Shown piece after piece: positions 41,787-49,883 of a stretch of 64,000 bases of DNA. Under the pieces are notes generated by a model. That model ran no database searches, was not told the origin of the DNA, and saw only the letters and a list, made by a program, of their open reading frames with translations. The first letter of the stretch is position 1. Each line of letters begins with the position of its first letter. The DNA lies in NCBI GenBank assembly GCA_000155695.1, contig DS990592.1, positions 4,530,665-4,594,664 of the forward strand, written 5' to 3'. A program made the position numbers and the translations under genes. This DNA comes from Verrucomicrobiia bacterium DG1235. GTDB lineage: Bacteria > Verrucomicrobiota > Verrucomicrobiia > Opitutales > Opitutaceae.

Positions 41787-44084
41787 ATGAAAAAGAAGCA
41801 CAGCTGCTGCCAGCACAACCATTCGCGCGACGATTCTGTAACGCCTACAGCGAACGCAAAGTACTTTTGCCCCATGTGTCCCGGTGTCGAATCGGACAGG
41901 CCTGACGACTGCCCGAAGTGCGGCATGAGGTTGGAGCGCAATCCTGCCTACAAAGCCGCCTCTGCTAAGGTTTGGACTTGCCCAATGCACCCGGAAGTGC
42001 AGCAGGACCATCCGGGGGAATGCCCAAAGTGTGGGATGGACTTGGAGCCGATTGCAGGAGCTAGGGACGAGGAGGATGACGATGGGGAAATTGGAGAGTT
42101 GAAGCAAAAAACCGTTCTTGCAGCAATTCTCACCTTGCCGGTCTTGTTGCTCGCTTTCGACAGCATGATTCCGGGGCTCTCTTTTGAAAGTGTCATCTCA
42201 CAGCGGATACAGGGCTGGCTTGAACTGGCGTTTGCGACGCCGGTCATCCTTTGGGCGGGAGGTATGTTTTTTGCGCGAGGTTGGCGTTCGCTCGTCAACC
42301 GAAGTCTTAACATGTTCACGCTGATCATGTTAGGCGTTGGTGCGGCCTACGTTTACAGCGTCACGGCTGTCTTGTTTCCGGAGTTCTTCCCAGACTCCTT
42401 CCGCATGCATGGCGAGGTCGCTCTCTATTTCGAAGCGGGAGCGGTGATTACTGTGCTGATATTGTTTGGGCAATGGCTGGAAGCGCGAGCCCGCAAACAG
42501 ACAGGTAAAGCAATCGAAAGCCTGCTCGATCTGGCGGCAAAGACCGCTCACCGCTTGAACGCTGAGGGCGAAGAGGAAGAGGTCGATATAGACCGTATCC
42601 AAAAAAGGGATAAACTCCGAGTGCGGCCAGGCGAAAAGATTCCACTCGATGGCTCGATCTTGGATGGGAAGAGCACTGTCGATGAGTCAATGATCACTGG
42701 CGAACCTGTTCCCGTGGAGAAGTCCGTTGGCGATAGAGTCATTGGCGCGACCGTGAATCAAACGGGTAGTTTCGTGATGGAAGCGGAAGCGGTGGGCGAA
42801 GAGACAATGCTTTCGCGAATTGTCGGTATGGTTGCTGATGCCCAACGCAGCCGGGCCCCGATCCAAAAGCTGGCGGATTCTGTCGCGGGGTATTTTGTTC
42901 CGGCGGTTGTGTTGGTGGCTCTGGTCGCTTTCGGAGTTTGGGCGTTGCTTGGTCCAGCTCCGGCTATGGCGTATGCGATTGTCGTGGCCGTCTCGGTGCT
43001 GATCATCGCTTGCCCCTGTGCCCTAGGTTTGGCCACTCCCATGTCTATCATGGTTGGCGTGGGGAAAGGAGCTCAAAATGGTATTCTCGTTAAGAATGCG
43101 GAGGCTATTGAACGCGCCGAGAAGATCACGCATCTGATTACCGACAAGACGGGTACGCTGACCGAGGGAAAGCCTAGTGTAGTTGTAATGGTGGTACACA
43201 AGAATAGCTCTTCCGAGGAATTGCTACGCCTTGCGGCGGCGGTGGAGTCCCAGTCGGAACACCCACTGGCCCGTTCCGTCGTAGAAAAGGCGAAGGCGGC
43301 GGGCAGTGATATTCCCGATGCTGCCGATTTCGAAAGCACGACGGGTGGTGGCGTGCAGGCTCGCGTTGAAGGCGGCTTGGTCAGGGTCGGCAAGCAAGCC
43401 TTTATTGAAGGCGAAAGAGTCGAGATCCCCAATTCGTTTGCGAAGCGAGCCGAGGAATTGCAGGCGGAAGCTAAAACGGTTATCTGGGTGGCTCGCGAAG
43501 ATCGTTTGCTGGGCCTGATTGCCATCGCGGACCCGATAAAAGCTTCATCGAAGGAAGCTATCGAGTCGCTTCACAAACTCGGGATTTCGGTCGTCATGTG
43601 CACGGGCGACAATCCGAGAACGGCAAATGCAGTTGCTGCGGAGCTTGGGATCGACACGGTGCATGCTGAGGTTTCTCCTGAAGACAAGCAACGCATCGTA
43701 AAGGAACTGCAAGCCCAAGGGCATCGCGTAGCTATGGCGGGCGACGGTATTAACGATGCTCCTGCGCTGGCCGCTGCCGATGTCGGCATCGCTATGGGTA
43801 CGGGCACCGACGTCGCCATCGAGAGCGCGGGTCTGACTCTCGTGAAAGGCGATCTTCGCGGGATCGTTGGCGGGCTTAGATTGAGTCGCGCCGTGATGAG
43901 CAACATCCGGCAAAACCTCTTTTTCGCCTTCGTTTACAACGCGGTAGGCGTTCCGGTGGCAGCGGGAATCTTGTACCCAATATTCGGGGTTCTGTTGAGT
44001 CCCATGATCGCGGGAGCGGCGATGGCATTGAGCTCGGTGTCGGTGATTTCGAATGCCTTGAGACTACGAGGATTCAAGCTTTAG
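41787..44084 (+). CDS. copA: Cu+/heavy-metal P1B-type ATPase (CopA-like) with two N-terminal metal-binding domains
   Basis: This 765-residue exporter has an N-terminus (1-95) that starts His/Cys-rich ([14 protein letters not shown]). Instead of HMA domains it has two YHS/HMBD-type zinc-ribbon modules: [20 protein letters not shown] and [20 protein letters not shown]. The P-type core shows TGEPVPVEK (actuator), the membrane metal motif Cys409-Pro-Cys411 ([12 protein letters not shown]), the phosphorylation Asp453 in DKTGT, HP in SEHPLARS, and [11 protein letters not shown]. It pumps Cu+ (or Ag+) out of the cytoplasm. CPC supports a monovalent-copper type, though the ribbon N-terminus also occurs in CopB-like pumps. 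It is regulated probably by the adjacent HMA-AraC protein. Confidence 0.93.
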   Translation: MKKKHSCCQHNHSRDDSVTPTANAKYFCPMCPGVESDRPDDCPKCGMRLERNPAYKAASAKVWTCPMHPEVQQDHPGECPKCGMDLEPIAGARDEEDDDGEIGELKQKTVLAAILTLPVLLLAFDSMIPGLSFESVISQRIQGWLELAFATPVILWAGGMFFARGWRSLVNRSLNMFTLIMLGVGAAYVYSVTAVLFPEFFPDSFRMHGEVALYFEAGAVITVLILFGQWLEARARKQTGKAIESLLDLAAKTAHRLNAEGEEEEVDIDRIQKRDKLRVRPGEKIPLDGSILDGKSTVDESMITGEPVPVEKSVGDRVIGATVNQTGSFVMEAEAVGEETMLSRIVGMVADAQRSRAPIQKLADSVAGYFVPAVVLVALVAFGVWALLGPAPAMAYAIVVAVSVLIIACPCALGLATPMSIMVGVGKGAQNGILVKNAEAIERAEKITHLITDKTGTLTEGKPSVVVMVVHKNSSSEELLRLAAAVESQSEHPLARSVVEKAKAAGSDIPDAADFESTTGGGVQARVEGGLVRVGKQAFIEGERVEIPNSFAKRAEELQAEAKTVIWVAREDRLLGLIAIADPIKASSKEAIESLHKLGISVVMCTGDNPRTANAVAAELGIDTVHAEVSPEDKQRIVKELQAQGHRVAMAGDGINDAPALAAADVGIAMGTGTDVAIESAGLTLVKGDLRGIVGGLRLSRAVMSNIRQNLFFAFVYNAVGVPVAAGILYPIFGVLLSPMIAGAAMALSSVSVISNALRLRGFKL

Positions 44085-44288
44085 TTGGTGAAAGCGATGA
44101 CGGTTGTGGAAAAGAATAGTATCGCGGCGCTTCGAAAGTGATTTGACCATTTGCCGTGTTCCGGTTCTTAGAGACTGTACTTGGGGCGGGATCGAAATGC
44201 CTGGCTTAAGCAAGCCGTTACGGTGGGGTTCAATACCGGCCTCTGACTAGGGGAGGTTCGTTTGTGAAGGTAGCCATCGGATATGGAT

Positions 44289-44326
44289 GGGCTGCGCGAC
44301 TCATCGGAGTTCGCACAGCCCGTTTC
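44289..44326. terminator. Bidirectional terminator between copA and the cytochrome genes
   Basis: GGGCTGCGCGACT (44289-44301) pairs with AGTTCGCACAGCCC (44308-44321), about 13 bp with one mismatch and one bulge, loop of six. TTTCTT follows on the plus side. It lies between the convergent copA and cytochrome genes. Confidence 0.65.
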
Positions 44327-44345
44327 TTGGATACTAGAAGTGAGG

Positions 44346-44714
44346 CTATTTCTCTTTTAGAAAAGCGTCCTTCATATAGGCGACGACAGCTTCTATGTCT
44401 TCTTCGTTTAGATTCGGATTGCCTCCCTTTGGCGGCATCGCCATCGGCGATCCTTTGCTTTGATATCCGTTTAGTATCCGCTCAATTAGCACAGGGTCTT
44501 CTTGGTGTAGCGGGCTTTTCTTGCCTCTGAGATTGGGTGTCCCAGGCACGAGACCCTTCCCGTCTGCCCCATGGCAGGCAAAGCAAGTCCCCATGAAGAC
44601 CGTTTTACCCTTCGCTAGGGTTTCAGGGGAGAGCGTGCTATCGTCGCTCGGAAATGCGCTCGACGAAACTGCAAGCAAAGATAGACATATTGCGAGTTTA
44701 CTTACGACTCTCAT
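44346..44714 (-). CDS. Periplasmic class I c-type cytochrome
   Basis: The protein has 122 residues with a signal peptide (SLLAVSSSAFPS). The single haem site is C44-FA-C47-H48 (TCFACHGADGKG), with PNLRGKKSPLH after it and a likely axial Met in GSPMAMPPKGG near the C-terminus. The final helix is LNEEDIEAVVAYMKDAF. Such proteins carry electrons in the periplasm. It forms a two-gene unit with another monohaem cytochrome, 2 bp upstream on the same strand, and both lie next to a porin gene. The electron donor and acceptor are unknown. Confidence 0.9.
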   Translation of the reverse strand: MRVVSKLAICLSLLAVSSSAFPSDDSTLSPETLAKGKTVFMGTCFACHGADGKGLVPGTPNLRGKKSPLHQEDPVLIERILNGYQSKGSPMAMPPKGGNPNLNEEDIEAVVAYMKDAFLKEK

Positions 44715-44716
44715 GG

Positions 44717-45046
44717 CTATTTGCCGTTGCTTTGTTGGAGGAAGGCGAGAACGTCACGAGCATCCTGCCCAGTGAGTCCAGCGCGTATTCTCATGTGCGA
44801 GAGGGTTGCCTTCCATTGGAAATCGTCGAGTTCTTTCGGGTCACGCATGTTGTGACAGCGGACACAGGTATTGGCCCAGATGCTTGCGCCTTTGGCGAAA
44901 TTGCCTTCGGGAGTCTTCTTCGCGCTTTGAGTGGCTTGCCCGTTGCTTTCGTTGGCTGAGAGATTTGCTATCGCGACGCTGATTGTTGCGATTAGGAAGG
45001 CGACGGCTCCAGCCTTGAGTATTGATGATGATTTAGAATGTTTCAT
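44717..45046 (-). CDS. Small c-type cytochrome
   Basis: The protein has 109 residues. An N-terminal hydrophobic signal or anchor (about 11-28) precedes C61-VR-C64-H65 (NTCVRCHNMRDPKEL). The distal helix region LDDFQWKATLSHMRIRAGLT supplies Met residues for the sixth ligand. The end is short (DVLAFLQQSNGK). It is smaller than typical class I cytochromes. It stands 2 bp before the next cytochrome gene and 42 bp after the porin gene, so the three are probably one operon (porin, cytochrome, cytochrome). Confidence 0.85.
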   Translation of the reverse strand: MKHSKSSSILKAGAVAFLIATISVAIANLSANESNGQATQSAKKTPEGNFAKGASIWANTCVRCHNMRDPKELDDFQWKATLSHMRIRAGLTGQDARDVLAFLQQSNGK

Positions 45047-45088
45047 GTCTTTGAATATCCTTTTTAGTTTTATTGATTATAGGTTCGG

Positions 45089-46321
45089 CTAGAATCCGTA
45101 GGCGTACTGGAAGAGTAGTGTGTCATCACCATCGGAGTCATTGAACTCGTAGGCAGCTTTTATGATGCTGTTGCTCTTTAGTAGGTAATTCAGTCCGAGA
45201 GCCCATTGCTTGCTCTTCGGCTGTCCGTTTGACTGGAAGTTTCCGTAACGCGTAACTGCCTCGAGCTTGCGATCGGCGAAGAAGTAAGAAGCTTGAGTGT
45301 ACCAGGCTTCCCAGCGTTTTTGTGAGCGGTCGTATTCATCAGGGCGTCCAGCGCTTAGTTTGGTCGAGGCGAACTCGCCTCTCAGCGTGAGGTTTTTGAT
45401 GGCGGATGGAGCGTAATAGAAATCAACTCCCCACACGTCGAAATCACGATCGCGGACTAGGGAGCCGCCACCTTCTTCGCCGTGGTCATCCTCTTCCTCT
45501 TCTTCGCCGTGGTCATCCCCTTCTTCTTCGGCATGTTCGTCCGCTTCCTTGACGCTTGCGAAAGCGGCGGACGCCGTTTCAAAGGAGACGCCTATTTCTA
45601 GATTGGGTATGGGAAGAAATCCGAATCGGCCGCCCAGAGCCTTGTCGGAATTTTCGTCCTCTATCTTGGCGGGGAAGTTCAGGCCTTCAATGATAAGATC
45701 TCCGTCGCCGGGGTCCTCGACGACGAGTTCGGGGCCATTGCCGGCGAAGAGAGCGTAATTCAATCGGCTATTCTCGCCGGTTTGGAATCCCCCTCGCGCT
45801 TGCACGCCGAAGTCGGCATTCGGCGTTGCGCCTATGCTCCCGTGGCCGCCCATAAATCCAATCGGAGCGGACGGCAGCTTGTTGATCCATGACGGGTGGA
45901 GGTTTTGCACGAACTGTCCGACCGGACTGAGATACTTACCTACTCCGATAGCGAGGTTGTCGTTAACTATGAAATTCAGGTTGGCGTACTCCAAGCCCGA
46001 CTCCTTCTCAACGGTCCCGTTGTCTTCGTAACCGAATTCTCCCTCAGCTTCGAAGAAAAGCCAGTCCTGGTACTGGTAATGGACGATGGGAGCATACTTG
46101 GCAGTGAAGAGATCGTCGCTGTTTCCCTCTGGCATAGCGTAGCCTGTGTCAAAGTATCCTGCAAAGTGTATTATGGAGTCTTCGCCAAGCATGGTGGGAT
46201 CAATTAGAGCAGCTGAGCGAGAGGCGGTTTGAGCGTTTTGAGAAACTTGCGCCGTACCGGTCAGGCAGACGCCTAGGAGTGCAGGCGCCATGAGGTACAC
46301 CTTTATCTGGTTTGCATTCAT
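45089..46321 (-). CDS. Outer-membrane porin-like beta-barrel with His/Glu-rich insert
   Basis: The protein has 410 residues. The signal peptide region (ALLGVCLTGTAQ) is followed by alternating amphipathic strands ending with the terminal aromatic LLFQYAYGF, as in outer-membrane barrels. It resembles porin-like proteins of unknown solute. Around residues 255-280 an insert rich in Glu, Asp and His (EADEHAEEEGDDHGEEEEED) lies in what should be a surface or periplasmic loop; it could bind divalent metal. Transcription runs away from the CusCBA operon. It leads the two-cytochrome operon. The transported solute cannot be told. Confidence 0.7.
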   Translation of the reverse strand: MNANQIKVYLMAPALLGVCLTGTAQVSQNAQTASRSAALIDPTMLGEDSIIHFAGYFDTGYAMPEGNSDDLFTAKYAPIVHYQYQDWLFFEAEGEFGYEDNGTVEKESGLEYANLNFIVNDNLAIGVGKYLSPVGQFVQNLHPSWINKLPSAPIGFMGGHGSIGATPNADFGVQARGGFQTGENSRLNYALFAGNGPELVVEDPGDGDLIIEGLNFPAKIEDENSDKALGGRFGFLPIPNLEIGVSFETASAAFASVKEADEHAEEEGDDHGEEEEEDDHGEEGGGSLVRDRDFDVWGVDFYYAPSAIKNLTLRGEFASTKLSAGRPDEYDRSQKRWEAWYTQASYFFADRKLEAVTRYGNFQSNGQPKSKQWALGLNYLLKSNSIIKAAYEFNDSDGDDTLLFQYAYGF

Positions 46322-46626
46322 TCTTATTTGTGGGTTTTCAGTTATGAGTTCTAAGTGAAGCGATTTTCACTTTCTGAATGGGGTTGCATATCCTACGCGC
46401 GCCCGCCTCTTAAACGTGGCGTTTTTCACAAACCCTCAAAATGCACGTTTATTCTTGTTCGGGTATAATACCCCGTCGCTTGCGACGTTGTGATTCTTGC
46501 TTGTGGCCGCTGGGACAGCGGCCGCTACCTGATTTGTTGAAATATCCCGCCGCTTGCGGCGGGATATTTATTTCTGAAAATGTTTTTTGAGGGTTTTCTA
46601 AACTCACTGCGTTGAAGCGAATACCG
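46322..46626. other. Divergent intergenic region with three short palindromes
   Basis: This 305-bp gap between the porin (minus) and CusC-like (plus) genes holds CGTCGC-TT-GCGACG (46474-46487), GGCCGCT-N5-AGCGGCC (46505-46523) and the long hairpin AATATCCCGCCGC-TT-GCGGCGGGATATT (46541-46568). The third lies about 60 bp before the CusC start and could act as a terminator, attenuator or REP-like element. The loops share CTTG. No promoter boxes were clear to me. Confidence 0.6.
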
Positions 46627-47955
46627 ATGACTTTACGACTACGAAGCCACCTTCATAAACTGCGTACAACCGCCCTTGCTCTTTGCGGGGTTTTGGGTGT
46701 TAGCGCGCTTTTCGGCCAGAACGATGGAGTTGCGAGCCAGCTCTCCTCTTTAGAGGACTATCTCGCTCGCGCTCAAGCGGCCAACCCGCAGCTCGACGCT
46801 TTCGAGAAACGCTACGAAGCGGCCACTCAGCGGATTCCTCAGGCAGCCGCCTTGCCGGATCCGATGTTGCAGGTGACAAGCTTCGTCGAGTCGGTTCAGA
46901 CGCGCAACGGCCCCCAGGAGAACGCTCTAATGGTCAACCAACGGATTCCGTGGTTCGGCAAGTTGGACGCTCGCGAAAAGGCGACGAGCGAGCAAGCGGA
47001 GGCTCTTTGGTATGCCTATCAGGGGCAGCAACTCATGCTCGCCCGCATGGTTTCAAAGATGTACTACGAATATGGGTACACCCAACGAGCGACGCAGCTA
47101 ACCCGCGAAAACCTCGATCTTTTAGCACAGCTAGAGCCCATCGTGGAGGAGAAGGTAAAAGCGGGCGGAGACCTCAACGCTCTGCTTCGCCTTAAGGTGG
47201 AAATCGGCAAGGTGAACGATCGTTTGCAGTCGCTGCAGCAAAAGCGTGTTACTCAATCGGCTCAGCTGAGCGAATTGCTGGCCCTTCCTGAATCGACGCT
47301 GCTTCCATGGCCCGAATGGCAGAAGCCGGGGCTCGTTAGCCCAAGGGCAACTTCACTGCTCGAATCCATCGAGTCCAACAATCCGCAGCTGCAAATGCTC
47401 GAACGCAAGATCGCCAGCGCCGCAGCGAGGATCGAATTGGCCAAGCTGGAAAGCCGTCCTGACTTCACCGTAGGTTTGAATTACGTGCAAATTGGCGACC
47501 TTGATACGCCTGCCATGAGCCCCGACTCGGGCAAGGATGCCTGGGGAGTGACCTTTGGCGTCAATATTCCGCTTTGGTCGAAAAAGAACCGTGCGGCTCA
47601 AGCGGAAGCCGCCTCGTCGCAACAAGCGATCCAGTCGGAATACCAAAATCGACTCAATGCGCTGAAAGCCGATCTCGCAAGTAGCCTTTCTTCGCTCACC
47701 GATGCAAACCGCCGCCTTGAGCTTTACGGGGAGGAGCTGCTCGGTCTAGCCGAACAAGCGGTGGAAAACAGCCGCATGAGCTATCAAGGCGGACGCACTG
47801 GGATTCTCGAAGTCATCGACAGCGAGCGGTCGCTGCTCGAACTCCAACTTCTTTACTGGCGGGCCGCCGCTGACGCGTGGCAGCAACTTGTCGCCGCTCA
47901 GACGCTCGCGAACCAACCTATTCTCGGAACCTTTCAAGCTACTCAATCGAAATGA
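46627..47955 (+). CDS. cusC: CusC/TolC-type outer-membrane efflux protein
   Basis: The protein has 442 residues from ATG 46627; a TTG 15 bp upstream is less likely. The signal peptide ends GVSALFGQ. Two OEP repeats of long helices and strands are seen (LEDYLARAQAANPQLDAFEKR; later LLESIESNNPQLQMLERK), with the QGGRTGILEVIDSERSLLEL motif near the end, typical for TolC-like channels. It forms the outer-membrane duct of the RND pump encoded by the next two genes. Its stop overlaps the CusB start (ATGA). No lipoprotein cysteine is visible after the signal peptide. Confidence 0.9.
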   Translation: MTLRLRSHLHKLRTTALALCGVLGVSALFGQNDGVASQLSSLEDYLARAQAANPQLDAFEKRYEAATQRIPQAAALPDPMLQVTSFVESVQTRNGPQENALMVNQRIPWFGKLDAREKATSEQAEALWYAYQGQQLMLARMVSKMYYEYGYTQRATQLTRENLDLLAQLEPIVEEKVKAGGDLNALLRLKVEIGKVNDRLQSLQQKRVTQSAQLSELLALPESTLLPWPEWQKPGLVSPRATSLLESIESNNPQLQMLERKIASAAARIELAKLESRPDFTVGLNYVQIGDLDTPAMSPDSGKDAWGVTFGVNIPLWSKKNRAAQAEAASSQQAIQSEYQNRLNALKADLASSLSSLTDANRRLELYGEELLGLAEQAVENSRMSYQGGRTGILEVIDSERSLLELQLLYWRAAADAWQQLVAAQTLANQPILGTFQATQSK

Positions 47956-49883
47956 ACAGGAAACCTATTGTCACTCTCGCCACTTCAGTAGGCGCAGCTC
48001 TCATCATTGGCCTCGGTATCGGCCGCTTCGTTCTTGCTCCAGACGCGGGGCACGAAGGGCACAACCACGCAGCGGATGGATCCGGCTCGGCCGACCAATC
48101 AGCGACCGCTGAACCGAGTACATGGACCTGCTCGATGCACCCGCAGATCCAGCAGCCCGAGCCGGGCGATTGCCCGATCTGCGGCATGGATCTGATCCCC
48201 TTGGAGAAGGACTCTGGAGCCGACGATGGCCCCCGCGTCATGAGCATGAGCAAAAGCTCGCAGGCGTTGGCCGAGATCCAGACGACTGCCGTGCAACGCG
48301 GTTTTCCGAGCACCGAAGTGAGACTCGTCGGCAAGCTTGCCTACGATGAGACCAAGGAGAAATCGCTCACGGCCCGCTTTCCGGCTCGTATCGACGAGCT
48401 CTTCGTCAACTACACAGGAATAGCCGTGAAGCGAGGCGAGCATCTCGCTAAGGTCTACAGCCCCGAGCTGCTGACCGCTCAACGCGAGTTGCTCACTTCC
48501 TTTCGGAGCGACCCGTCTTCATCGATCACCGCAGCCGCTCGCGAGAAGCTTCGGCTCTGGGATCTCTTGCCGGACCAGATCGATGCGATTCTCGAAAGCG
48601 GCCAAGCGAAAGATCATTTCATCCTGCGGGCTCCCATCGGCGGCGTCGTTGTATCCAAAAAAGTGAACGAAGGAGACTACGTGAAGACGGGTGAGTCCTT
48701 GTTCCGCATCGTCGACCTTGACGAACTATGGCTCTATCTCGACGCCTACGAGTCCGATCTCGCGTGGCTCCGCTACGGACAGGACGTTGCCTTCACGGTA
48801 GAAGCATTCCCCGGTGAATCCTTTCATGGCCAAATCGCCTTCATCGAGCCGGAAGTGGACAGCAAGACACGCACAGTCCAAGTGCGCGTCAACGTTCCGA
48901 ATAATGGGCAGCGTTTGAAGCCCGGCATGTTCGCCAAGGGGCTTGTCGAAGCTCAGCTCGCGGAAGGCGGAAAAGTCTATGCCCCAGAGTTCGCGGGAAA
49001 ATGGATTAGCCCCATGCACCCAGAAATCGTGAAGGATGGTCCAGGGGATTGCGACATCTGCGGCATGGATCTCGTGCCCGCTGAGGAGCTTGGATACGTG
49101 CGTGACGAGGAGGACGAAGCTCCGCTCTACGTTCCCGCTTCAGCCGTCATGCGTACCGGCAAGCGCGCGGTCGTGTATATCGAGAAACCGGATACGGAAC
49201 GTCCGACCTACGAAGGACGCGAGATCGTGCTCGGTCCTCGGGCAGGCGATCAGTTTCTCGTTGCCGCTGGATTGGACGAAGGCGAACGCGTGGTCACTAA
49301 AGGAGCCTTCAAGATCGATAGCTCTCTACAAATCCAAGCGAAGCCCAGCATGATGAACCCACAAGGAGGAGGCCCTGCTCCTGGGCACAACCATGGCGGC
49401 TCACCAGCTCAAGGCGGCGAAGATCATAGCGGCCATCAGATGTCGGCTCTGGAAGTTGAGCCCGAACAAGCATCGCAGTTGATAGGCGACTATCTGGATA
49501 TGCAAGCCGCTCTCGCTGGCGATGATCTCGAGGCGGCGAAGGCTGCCGCCAAAGCGATGATGAAAACGACGGGCCACTCGGGCGAACTGCCCAAGCTGTT
49601 GCACGACATGCTTGCAGTGGAAAGCTTGGATGCCCTGCGCAATCCGCATTTTGCGCTCCTTTCAAGTGCTATGATCGCCGCTGCCAAATCGGATCCGAGC
49701 GTATTCGAGCAATCGCTCACTGTAATGAATTGCCCCATGGCCTTAAACAACATGGGAGCCGATTGGCTGCAGAGCGGCGAACCGCTGCAGAATCCCTACT
49801 TTGGAGCTATGATGCTCAAGTGCGGAGACGTTAAGGAAACCATCGAAGTAAACTCTGACGCTCATCAAGATCATGCCCACTGA
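47952..49883 (+). CDS. cusB: CusB-type periplasmic adaptor with two HMBD modules and C-terminal DUF3347
   Basis: The protein has 643 residues from ATG 47952 (longer than E. coli CusB, about 407). An N-terminal anchor is followed by HMBD 1 (about 58-86, WTCSMHPQIQQPEPGDCPIC). The adaptor core has hairpin and barrel-sandwich segments (TARFPARIDELFVNYTG, LRAPIGGVVVSKKVNEGDYV, DAYESDLAWLRYGQ). A second HMBD (about 351-378, WISPMHPEIVKDGPGDCDIC) is inserted before the final barrel strands. A His/Gly linker leads to a DUF3347 domain (about 497-635) with NCPMALNN and NPYFGAMMLKCG. The domain probably binds Cu+/Ag+ and feeds the pump. It overlaps cusC by 4 bp and cusA by 11 bp. Confidence 0.92.
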   Translation: MNRKPIVTLATSVGAALIIGLGIGRFVLAPDAGHEGHNHAADGSGSADQSATAEPSTWTCSMHPQIQQPEPGDCPICGMDLIPLEKDSGADDGPRVMSMSKSSQALAEIQTTAVQRGFPSTEVRLVGKLAYDETKEKSLTARFPARIDELFVNYTGIAVKRGEHLAKVYSPELLTAQRELLTSFRSDPSSSITAAAREKLRLWDLLPDQIDAILESGQAKDHFILRAPIGGVVVSKKVNEGDYVKTGESLFRIVDLDELWLYLDAYESDLAWLRYGQDVAFTVEAFPGESFHGQIAFIEPEVDSKTRTVQVRVNVPNNGQRLKPGMFAKGLVEAQLAEGGKVYAPEFAGKWISPMHPEIVKDGPGDCDICGMDLVPAEELGYVRDEEDEAPLYVPASAVMRTGKRAVVYIEKPDTERPTYEGREIVLGPRAGDQFLVAAGLDEGERVVTKGAFKIDSSLQIQAKPSMMNPQGGGPAPGHNHGGSPAQGGEDHSGHQMSALEVEPEQASQLIGDYLDMQAALAGDDLEAAKAAAKAMMKTTGHSGELPKLLHDMLAVESLDALRNPHFALLSSAMIAAAKSDPSVFEQSLTVMNCPMALNNMGADWLQSGEPLQNPYFGAMMLKCGDVKETIEVNSDAHQDHAH

